DNA of 11,485 nucleotides. Source: Candidatus Bathyarchaeota archaeon (lineage in GTDB: Archaea; Thermoproteota; Bathyarchaeia; RBG-16-48-13; GCA-020355125). Shown piece after piece: positions 5,680 through 11,485 of this stretch (position 1 is its first letter; each line of letters begins with the position of its first letter). A program made the position numbers and the translations under genes. The notes below the pieces were generated by a model. The model saw only the letters and a program-made list of their open reading frames with translations, searched no databases and had not been told where the DNA came from. The stretch is taken from contig JAUWJG010000018.1 in NCBI GenBank assembly GCA_030607815.1, positions 1 through 11,485 of the forward strand. The letters are read 5' to 3'.

Positions 5680-6747
5680 ATGATAAAAGCGCCTTGCATT
5701 AAAATTCCAAGCATTCTTGGACAGGTGATTATACAACTCTCAAATGAGATGCAAATCATCGACAAAAATTTAAAAATTAGTAGTACTGAGAATCACGTTT
5801 TCATACCATTGATTAAAAAATTTTCCATGAAGGAAATAGTTTCCCTATTAAAATTTGCTGATGGAATAGAATTAACCAATGAAAACTTCCAAGAAAAGAG
5901 AAATAGACCAAAATCAATACAAGAAGCTTTACAGGGAAAGATTCCTCATCCATTACATATGTATCTACCTCATTCGATGGATGTTATCGGACGAGTAGCT
6001 ATTATTCAGATTCCGCCTCAGTTGAAGAATTACGAAGTTTTAGTAGGTAAAACTATAATAAAACTTCATAAAAATATAAACACTGTTTTAGTTAAGAAAG
6101 GTGCAATAAGTGGAAAATTTCGTTTAAGAAAATTCAAAATCATTGCTGGCATTGATGTAACCGAGACTGAATATCGAGAACACGGTTGTATTTTTCATTT
6201 GGATCCAACGAAAGTATACTTTAGCCCCCGACTTTCACAAGAACGTTGGCGAATTTCTCAACAAGTGAGAAAAGAAGAAACCGTTATCGATATGTTCGCT
6301 GGAGTAGGCCCATTTTCAATATTAATAGGAAAAAAATGTAGTAATGTTAGAATCTTTGCCATCGATATTAACATAGATGCTTTTAACTATTTGAAAAAGA
6401 ATATAATTGCAAATAGACTTCATGAACAAATTTTTCCCCTCTATGGAGATGCTAGAAAAATTATCGAAGGAAATTACGTCGGAATCGCTGATAGAGTCAT
6501 AATGAACCTACCTGAACAATCGATAAAATACATCGATGTAGCTTGTAAAGCTTTAAAAATCACAGGAGGAACTCTTCATTATTATAGTTTTGAAGCCGAA
6601 CCAAATATTTTAGAAAATGTTATGAAGAAATTAAGTAAAGCTGTTTCAAAAACTGGTCGAAATATTAAAAATTATTCTGATATTCGTTTGATTAAAGCGA
6701 TAGCTCCTCACGAATGGCAAGTTGCGGTAGATGCTGTCATCCATTAG
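5680..6747 (+). CDS. trm5: tRNA (guanine37-N1)-methyltransferase Trm5
   Basis: 355 residues, close to archaeal Trm5b enzymes. It uses S-adenosylmethionine to methylate G37 next to the anticodon, which prevents frameshifting. An N-terminal D1-like region (about 1-70) is followed by the D2 domain and a Rossmann-fold methyltransferase domain (from about 200). Visible motifs are EYREHG (164-169), YFSPRLSQER (180-189), motif I DMFAGVGPFSI (204-214), a ribose-binding aspartate in FAIDIN (226-231), GDAR (256-259) and the catalytic NLPEQS (276-281). A Taw22-like wyosine variant or Trm5a cannot be fully excluded. The ATG has only a weak AGG upstream. The gene is divergent from the tRNA-Lys gene, whose A37 makes it an unlikely substrate. 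Its stop overlaps the end of the DUF371 gene by 4 bases. Confidence 0.92.
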   Translation: MIKAPCIKIPSILGQVIIQLSNEMQIIDKNLKISSTENHVFIPLIKKFSMKEIVSLLKFADGIELTNENFQEKRNRPKSIQEALQGKIPHPLHMYLPHSMDVIGRVAIIQIPPQLKNYEVLVGKTIIKLHKNINTVLVKKGAISGKFRLRKFKIIAGIDVTETEYREHGCIFHLDPTKVYFSPRLSQERWRISQQVRKEETVIDMFAGVGPFSILIGKKCSNVRIFAIDINIDAFNYLKKNIIANRLHEQIFPLYGDARKIIEGNYVGIADRVIMNLPEQSIKYIDVACKALKITGGTLHYYSFEAEPNILENVMKKLSKAVSKTGRNIKNYSDIRLIKAIAPHEWQVAVDAVIH

Positions 6748-7181
6748 ATATCAACGATGAGGATTATTTTCATTTTCTGATTTTCATTTTTAAGTTTTTC
6801 GATTATATGCCTAGATAAATCTGCGGCTGCTTTATCCGTCTTTATCATTAATGTTCTTCCACACGTGTAAGTACTCCTCCTCGCAACGAGATCAGTAGGA
6901 TGTTTAAATGTTAATTGCGAACTTCCTCTTCCTATCGCCACCTCTCTATTCTTTCCCACTTGAAAAATTACGGTGATCCTAGCATTTTCTCTCTTTGCAA
7001 GGCGTTTAAACTCCTCACTTAATTCACAAGCACCTTTAGACGCTCGAATACCAACTATACAATCCCCCTTTTTAGATAGGTGCGTCTCTTTCGTTATCTC
7101 AAAAGTTGCTTTATTTTCTGCGACTATATTTCTATGACCACTAGCTTCTAGTATTTCAACAATCCTCATATACGAATCCAC
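6744..7181 (-). CDS. DUF371 family protein of unknown function
   Basis: 145 codons from GTG at 7181, or 141 from an in-frame ATG at 7169. Neither start has a ribosome binding site, and the shorter form begins at the conserved-looking MRIVEILEASGHRN. The family features I recognise are GHRNI, FEITKETHLSKKGDCIVGI (28-46), AIGRGS and the C-terminal RTLMIKTDKAAADLSR (109-124). DUF371 is a short, mostly archaeal family with no assigned function that I know of. No membrane segment or signal peptide is visible. It is divergent from pcm, with a TATA-like element between them, and overlaps the trm5 3' end by 4 bases. If the TATA-like element at 7206-7213 is used, the transcript would be almost leaderless. 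Confidence 0.85.
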   Translation of the reverse strand: MDSYMRIVEILEASGHRNIVAENKATFEITKETHLSKKGDCIVGIRASKGACELSEEFKRLAKRENARITVIFQVGKNREVAIGRGSSQLTFKHPTDLVARRSTYTCGRTLMIKTDKAAADLSRHIIEKLKNENQKMKIILIVDI

Positions 7182-7205
7182 GCAATATTAATCTAGGGTT
7201 TACTC

Positions 7206-7213
7206 ATTTATTA
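7206..7213. promoter_or_regulatory. TATA-like element between DUF371 and pcm
   Basis: ATTTATTA on the plus strand, TAATAAAT on the minus. It predicts starts near 7235 for pcm (leader about 12 nt) and near 7183 for the DUF371 gene (almost leaderless). Confidence 0.3.
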
Positions 7214-7246
7214 CTAAAACTTAAGTCTTAGTAGGTACCGCAAATA

Positions 7247-7930
7247 ATGTCCTTCAAAAAATGGAGAGAAGATCTAGTAAAAACACTAATCTCTAAAGGA
7301 TATCTTTCTTCATCTAAGATCATCAGATCTTTTAGAATAGTTCCACGGGAAAAATTTCTCCCCGTTAACTTAAAAGAGAAGGCTTACATCGATATGCCAT
7401 TATCTATAGGATTTAAACAGACAATATCTGCACCTCACATGGTTGCCATTATGGCTGAAGTTTCAGATTTTAAAAATGGTAATAAAATTTTAGAAATAGG
7501 AACTGGAAGTGGGTATAATGCAGCTATAACGGCAGAAATAATTTGTCAGACGAACGACAAAAATCTAGGTCATGTATATACCCTTGAGATTATTCCAGAA
7601 CTTTTTTCATTTGCAAAGAAGAATATAGAAAAGACAAATTACAACAAAAAAGTAACCGTTATCCAACAAGATGGATCTATAGGTTATGCCGAAGAAGCTC
7701 CATATGATAGAATTATTGTAACAGCAGCAGCACCAAAGGCTCCCACCGTTTTAATTGAACAATTGAAGCCAGGAGGGATGCTCTTAATTCCTGTTGGGGA
7801 CCATTACTTCTTTCAGAGTTTAATAAAGATAAAGAAGAATTATGATGGAAGTACAGTCACTGAAAACTTAGGTAGCGTCGCGTTTGTTCCATTGACCGGA
7901 AAAAATGGTTGGAAATCTAGTTCTTATTAA
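7247..7930 (+). CDS. pcm: Protein-L-isoaspartate O-methyltransferase
   Basis: 227 residues, usual for the family. It repairs age-damaged proteins by methylating L-isoaspartyl residues with S-adenosylmethionine in the cytoplasm. The family's substrate motif is present as KQTISAPHMV (57-66). Rossmann motif I is LEIGTGSGYNAA (82-93), the acidic ribose-binding residue lies in YTLEI (111-115), and QDGSIGY (141-147), VTAAAP (158-163) and FVPLTGKNGW (213-222) complete the family set. The ATG has an AGGT about 11 nt upstream. The riboflavin kinase gene follows 44 nt after the stop on the same strand, so the two may share a transcript. Confidence 0.95.
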   Translation: MSFKKWREDLVKTLISKGYLSSSKIIRSFRIVPREKFLPVNLKEKAYIDMPLSIGFKQTISAPHMVAIMAEVSDFKNGNKILEIGTGSGYNAAITAEIICQTNDKNLGHVYTLEIIPELFSFAKKNIEKTNYNKKVTVIQQDGSIGYAEEAPYDRIIVTAAAPKAPTVLIEQLKPGGMLLIPVGDHYFFQSLIKIKKNYDGSTVTENLGSVAFVPLTGKNGWKSSSY

Positions 7931-7935
7931 ATAGA

Positions 7936-7950
7936 TATACCCTATGTATA
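7936..7950 (+). promoter_or_regulatory. Operator-like inverted repeat before the riboflavin kinase gene
   Basis: TATAC-CCTAT-GTATA: perfect 5-bp arms with a 5-nt spacer in the pcm-ribK gap. The right arm overlaps a TATA-like GTATAAT, so a bound regulator would compete with promoter recognition. The downstream protein carries its own HTH domain, which suggests autoregulation. Confidence 0.35.
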
Positions 7951-7963
7951 ATCGTGAAAATCC

Positions 7964-7967
7964 GAGG
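7964..7967 (+). promoter_or_regulatory. Ribosome binding site selecting the ATG at 7975
   Basis: GAGG, 7 nt before ATG 7975. The upstream in-frame GTG at 7954 has no such site, so the protein most likely begins at 7975. Confidence 0.5.
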
Positions 7968-7974
7968 AAAAAAT

Positions 7975-8664
7975 ATGATGAAACCAATACTCTGGTATAC
8001 TTTATATAAACTTGCAGAATTTGAAGCTTATAAAAAAAATATTAAACTTTCAACAGTAAGATTAGCTGAATTATTAGAAGCTTCTCAACAGACCGCATCT
8101 CGTCACCTAAGTGAACTTGAGAAAAATGGTTTCATCTTGAAACAAGCTTCTTTTAGAGGAGTTGAGGTCAGCATAACGAAGAAAGGGTTAGAAGAGTTAG
8201 GCAGGATTTACATTGGACTTAAAAACTTTTTAGAAGGAATTCCAAGTCAAATTATTCTTGAGGGAACCTTATTTTCTGGATTTGGCGAAGGTAGTTATTA
8301 CCTAGGTCAGAAAGGTTACACTCTTCAAATAAGGAGAAAACTAGGTTTCAATCCTTACCCTGGAACATTGAATTTAAAACTTTCTCCATCTGAACTTAGA
8401 AAAAAGCAAGAATTGGAAATGTATCCCTCACTTACTATTGAAGGGTTTATGGTAGATAAACGATTCTTCGGTAAAGTTAGATGTTTTCCAGCAATAATAA
8501 ATAATGTTGTTAACGGAGCAGTTATACTAATAAAACGCACTCATTATGATGAATCCGTTCTTGAGGTAATTGCACCTGTTCATCTTAGAAAGAGATTTAA
8601 CCTTAAGGAAGGAAGTAAGGTTAAAATTGAAGTACTAATCAAAACCTCTACTAATTTACATTAA
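7975..8664 (+). CDS. ribK: CTP-dependent riboflavin kinase fused to an HTH domain (RbkR type)
   Basis: 229 residues from the ATG chosen by its GAGG site (236 from GTG at 7954). The N-terminal half (about 22-75) is a winged helix-turn-helix: RLAELLEASQQTASRHLSELEKNG. The C-terminal half (about 94-225) is archaeal riboflavin kinase, which makes FMN from riboflavin using CTP. Its motifs are GFGEGSYYLGQKGY (102-115), FNPYPGTLNLKL (125-136), KRFFGKVRCFPA (162-173), KRTHYD (187-192) and VIAPVHLRKRFNLKEG (198-213). Proteins of this two-domain form are known in archaea as RbkR, which both makes FMN and regulates riboflavin genes. Applying that here is inference, supported by the inverted repeat just upstream. 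Confidence 0.95.
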   Translation: MMKPILWYTLYKLAEFEAYKKNIKLSTVRLAELLEASQQTASRHLSELEKNGFILKQASFRGVEVSITKKGLEELGRIYIGLKNFLEGIPSQIILEGTLFSGFGEGSYYLGQKGYTLQIRRKLGFNPYPGTLNLKLSPSELRKKQELEMYPSLTIEGFMVDKRFFGKVRCFPAIINNVVNGAVILIKRTHYDESVLEVIAPVHLRKRFNLKEGSKVKIEVLIKTSTNLH

Positions 8665-8768
8665 ATTATCTATTTAAAAAAGCCAATCCAGTTCTTATAA
8701 TAGCTCGCTTCTTCATATTTTACGTTCATTCTTCTTACAGAGGGTTCTCTATTCTTACTAAGACACCG

Positions 8769-8777
8769 TAAAAAAAA
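8769..8777 (-). terminator. Oligo-T tract ending the cdc48-fen unit
   Basis: A run of eight T on the minus strand lies about 85 nt past the fen stop. Plus-strand T-runs at about 8818-8836 could end the ribK transcript. The 197-base convergent gap holds nothing else I can recognise. Confidence 0.35.
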
Positions 8778-8861
8778 CTATTGTTTAGATTTTAAAAGAG
8801 TTTTCAATTTAGGTTTCTTCTTTTTTATTTTTTTCTTATATGTATTTGTCATTGGACTTTG

Positions 8862-9896
8862 TTAAGGTGTTAATTTAAAAAAATCTTCTAATGTTTTTTT
8901 TGTTTTTATGACAGACCCCCTCTTTTCTAAAATATTTATGACCTTTTCTACTCTTTTTTCAGAAAAACTATGTTCTTCCACCATAAATTCCATTAACTTT
9001 TCAGAATTAGGTTCTTTCCATTTTATCTCATATTCACTTATAACTGGTGGGTTAAGAAAAAAATTAAAGACTTCTTCAAATTCTACATCTTCTTCCCATT
9101 TCACATTTTCCAATATACGTTTATTAGTTTTATATTTCTTTATCAACCGAAGAGCCTTCTTCGGTCCTATACCTTTCACACCAATATTATAATCTGTACC
9201 TATAAGAATTCCAATTGTTACCAATTGTTCTCTTGTTATTCCTAAATTTTGAAGTACTTTTGTTAGTTCAACAATCTCCGGTTTGATATTAATATAAACC
9301 TGTTTTTTAGGCAGTTTTCTTTTACCCGTAATTGAAAGATTTCTTATTAATCGAGGTGAATTAAATAAAAGACTATCCCAATCTTGAGATGAACTCGCCC
9401 AGATATCTCCTTCTATAGCCATTTTAGCTAATTGTGCTTCACCTTCACTTGGAGCTTTAACTGAAGGTATCCCCATATAACCTAAGAGTTGAATAGTCTC
9501 TTCTACCATTTTTAATGTCAGTTTTGATGAACTTTGAGCGTAAGTCATCGGGTCTTCTCCCAGCTCTAAAGCTTTTATCCATTTTTTCTTAGCTTTCTCT
9601 CTAGTAATTTTTCGTTTCATGATAGTCTTTCTTTTTAGTTTCGGAGGTTTTCCATCCCAAATAAATACTGGTTTTATCCCCAACTTTACAAAATGGCTTA
9701 CACGGTATAATATTCCAGTGAGATGCGAAGTTATTCTTCCTTTATTGTCTTGAAGAAGTTTTCCCGTTCTCTTATTCCTTATTCTAGCTAGAAATTGATA
9801 TGATACATTATAACCGTCTATGCCTACGATTCTCCCGGATAGATCTTGAAAACTTATTTCTTTCTTTGGAATTAGACCACCAATTCGAACACCCAC
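8862..9896 (-). CDS. fen: Flap endonuclease 1 (FEN1/XPG family)
   Basis: 344 residues, full length. It removes 5' flaps during Okazaki fragment maturation and base excision repair, normally with PCNA. The N-terminal part begins MGVRIGGLIPKKEI. All expected acidic metal ligands are present: D27 (GIDGYN), D81 (IWDGKPP), E151 and E153 (SEGEAQ), D172 and D174 (QDWDSLLF), D235 (GTDYN). A helix-three-turn-helix follows at 238-252 (GVKGIGPKKALRLI). The C-terminal PCNA-binding motif is KKTLEDFF (333-340), with K where Q is usual. The start is GTG with GGTGA 6 nt upstream (9903-9907). It is the last gene of the cdc48 unit, 53 nt after the small winged-helix-like gene. Confidence 0.97.
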   Translation of the reverse strand: MGVRIGGLIPKKEISFQDLSGRIVGIDGYNVSYQFLARIRNKRTGKLLQDNKGRITSHLTGILYRVSHFVKLGIKPVFIWDGKPPKLKRKTIMKRKITREKAKKKWIKALELGEDPMTYAQSSSKLTLKMVEETIQLLGYMGIPSVKAPSEGEAQLAKMAIEGDIWASSSQDWDSLLFNSPRLIRNLSITGKRKLPKKQVYINIKPEIVELTKVLQNLGITREQLVTIGILIGTDYNIGVKGIGPKKALRLIKKYKTNKRILENVKWEEDVEFEEVFNFFLNPPVISEYEIKWKEPNSEKLMEFMVEEHSFSEKRVEKVINILEKRGSVIKTKKTLEDFFKLTP

Positions 9897-9949
9897 AAGC
9901 GTTCACCGATCTTTTTTTTAAAAAATTATGATTTATTTCGATGTAAAAG

Positions 9950-10180
9950 TTAAGTTTTTATAAGTTCTATATGTCTCTTATTCTTCGTTAAACTAGCAAC
10001 ATGAATGATACCTTCGATGTCTAACTTCATTAATGTCTTGTTGAATCGTCTAAAACTTAAATCTTTATTTTTCTTTTTTAAAGCATTATATAGGTCAACA
10101 TCTATTGTAGCGCCTCGTTTTTTTTGAAGGAATTCAACTATTGTTGTATGAAGTGGTTGAGTATACCAAATCTTAGACAT
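9950..10180 (-). CDS. Small winged-helix-like protein of unknown function
   Basis: 76 residues from ATG at 10180, which lies 5 nt after GGTGA (10186-10190). A GTG at 10189 would add three residues but overlaps that site. I do not recognise a named family. The pattern of helices (HTTIVEFLQKK; DVDLYNALKKK; SFRRFNKTLMKLDIEG) followed by a strand pair (IIHVASLTKNKRHIEL) looks like a winged helix-turn-helix, which often binds nucleic acid or mediates protein contacts. No cysteines or membrane segments are present. It starts 15 nt after the cdc48 stop and is followed by fen on the same strand, so the three genes are likely co-transcribed. Confidence 0.75.
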   Translation of the reverse strand: MSKIWYTQPLHTTIVEFLQKKRGATIDVDLYNALKKKNKDLSFRRFNKTLMKLDIEGIIHVASLTKNKRHIELIKT

Positions 10181-10195
10181 TTCTTTCACCTGTTC

Positions 10196-11485
10196 TTATG
10201 CTATCGGCGTGGCTGTTTTACCCGGTTTTTTAAATTGTTGAACAGTGCTTCTGTACCAAGTTTCTACATCTTTCGATATAGTTGGCATTACAATTTTTAA
10301 TGCTTTTTTAAAGTCATCCATGGACACGATTTTTTTTTGTTTTCGCATGGCATTCATGGAAGCTTCTCTGCATACAGCTTTTAGATCTGCGCCTGAGTAC
10401 CCTTTTGTGTTTTTTTGTATATATGTGAAATCTATCTCTTTATCTAATGGCATTGTTTTTGTGTATATTTTTAGGATTTCAAGTCTACTTTCACTGTTTG
10501 GGGCTGGGACATAAATTAATCTATCAAATCTTCCTTGTCTTATAAGCGCTGGATCTAGTATGTCCGGTCTGTTAGTGGCTGCTATGACTACTACGGTTTG
10601 TAAAGCTAGTAATCCATCCATTTCTGTTAAAAGTTGGCTGACCATTCTTTGTGTGACTCCTCCATTAGAATAACCTGCACCGCGTCTTGGAACTATTGAG
10701 TCTACTTCATCAAGGAATATTATCGCGGGTGATGCCATTCTTGCCTTCCTGAAAATTTCCCTAATCGCTTTCTCTGATTCACCGACCCATTTGCTTAAAA
10801 TTTCAGGACCTTTAATGCTAATGAAATTTGCTTCACTTTCTGTTGCAATAGCTCTAGCGAGCAGTGTCTTTCCGCAGCCTGGTGGACCGTAGAGTAGGAT
10901 GCCCTTAGGTGGTTCAATACCCATCGCTGTGAATTCTTCCGGTTTCTTTATTGGCCATTCAACAGCTTCCTTTAAAGCTTGTTTTATTTCGTCTAAACCA
11001 CCCACATCTTCCCAATGAACAGTCGGAATCTCGACGAATACTTCTCTCATTGCAGTTGGTGTAATTTCTCTGTAAGCTGTTGTAAAGTCGTTATAGTTAA
11101 CTTCCATTTCCTCTAAGATTGTTGGTGGTATATGTTCTTCCTCTAAATTTATTTTTGGAAGATAACGGCGTAGTGCTTTCATTGCTGCTTCACGGCATAG
11201 CGCTGATATATCTGCACCTGAATAACCATGCGTTATTTCACTCAATCTTTTTAAATCAACATCTTTAGAGAGCGGCATACCTCTTGAGTGAATTTGAAGG
11301 ATCTCAAAACGTCCCTTCTTATCAGGAACACCTATCTCAATTTCTCTGTCAAACCTTCCTGGTCTTCTAAGAGCTGGATCTATAGCATTTACTCGATTTG
11401 AAGCTCCTATCACGATCACGTTTCCTCTAGCTTCGAGCCCATCCATTAGTGCGAGGAGTTGTGCTACACCTCTTCTTTCCACCTC
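10196..11485 (-). CDS. cdc48: Cdc48/VCP-like AAA+ ATPase (5' end outside the window)
   Basis: 430 codons of the C-terminal part; the gene enters from the right edge in frame (...EVERRGVAQLLALMDGLE). It contains the end of AAA domain D1, including GASNRVNAIDPALRRPGRFDRE with its arginine fingers, and all of D2. D2 has Walker A GPPGCGKT, Walker B IIFLDEVDS, sensor AATNRPD and arginine fingers RQGRFDR. The pre-D2 linker motif WEDVGGLDEIK is present. Cdc48 is a hexameric unfoldase that extracts and feeds proteins to the proteasome or remodels complexes. The C-terminus ends KTATPIA and lacks a recognisable HbYX proteasome-docking motif. The codon at 11482 is an internal valine, not a start. Confidence 0.95.
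   Translation of the reverse strand, partial: EVERRGVAQLLALMDGLEARGNVIVIGASNRVNAIDPALRRPGRFDREIEIGVPDKKGRFEILQIHSRGMPLSKDVDLKRLSEITHGYSGADISALCREAAMKALRRYLPKINLEEEHIPPTILEEMEVNYNDFTTAYREITPTAMREVFVEIPTVHWEDVGGLDEIKQALKEAVEWPIKKPEEFTAMGIEPPKGILLYGPPGCGKTLLARAIATESEANFISIKGPEILSKWVGESEKAIREIFRKARMASPAIIFLDEVDSIVPRRGAGYSNGGVTQRMVSQLLTEMDGLLALQTVVVIAATNRPDILDPALIRQGRFDRLIYVPAPNSESRLEILKIYTKTMPLDKEIDFTYIQKNTKGYSGADLKAVCREASMNAMRKQKKIVSMDDFKKALKIVMPTISKDVETWYRSTVQQFKKPGKTATPIA

Noticed and set aside
7954..7974. GTG at 7954 as start of the riboflavin kinase
   Set aside because: No ribosome binding site, whereas GAGG sits 7 nt before ATG 7975; the extra residues precede the HTH domain.
8908..9192. 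Plus-strand open frame opposite fen
   Set aside because: Antisense shadow of FEN1, which has all its catalytic residues in the minus frame.

Overview
The window comes from an AT-rich archaeal chromosome. The evidence is a ribosomal-protein/RNA-polymerase cluster in the archaeal order, CTP-dependent riboflavin kinase, DUF371, archaeal Trm5, Cdc48, FEN1, GGTGA-type ribosome binding sites, and a tRNA gene broken up by bulge-helix-bulge (BHB) introns. The [4Fe-4S] ferredoxin domain in RNA polymerase subunit D and the introns at non-canonical tRNA positions suggest a TACK-type lineage, perhaps Bathyarchaeia-like. That placement is an inference.

Layout: (1) 1-1150, minus strand: N-terminal 383 codons of an SMC-type ATPase whose head looks SMC5/6-like; it runs off the left edge. 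(2) 1151-2419: about 1.27 kb of very AT-rich DNA with no convincing gene. (3) 5076-2420, minus strand: translation/transcription operon uS4 - uS11 - Rpo3(RpoD) - eL18 - uS9, with overlapping or tightly spaced genes. The usual neighbours uS13 (before uS4) and uL13 (between eL18 and uS9) are absent. (4) 5402-5568, minus strand: a 167-nt tRNA-Lys(CUU) gene that gives a normal 77-nt tRNA with encoded CCA only if four introns (27, 20, 13 and 30 nt) are removed. Three of the four sit in textbook BHB motifs. (5) 5680-6747 plus (Trm5), converging on 6744-7169/7181 minus (DUF371). (6) 7247-8664 plus: protein-L-isoaspartate methyltransferase followed by an HTH-fused riboflavin kinase (RbkR type). (7) 11485-8862, minus strand: partial Cdc48 - small winged-helix-like protein - FEN1.

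The genes are mainly information-processing housekeeping: ribosome and RNA polymerase assembly, tRNA and its methylation, flap endonuclease, SMC, Cdc48 unfoldase and protein repair. There are no mobile elements, CRISPR arrays or defence cassettes. The most unusual object is the four-intron tRNA-Lys gene. Next come the SMC5/6-like ATPase, the incomplete ribosomal operon, the small unnamed protein between Cdc48 and FEN1, and an operator-like inverted repeat in front of the HTH-riboflavin kinase.
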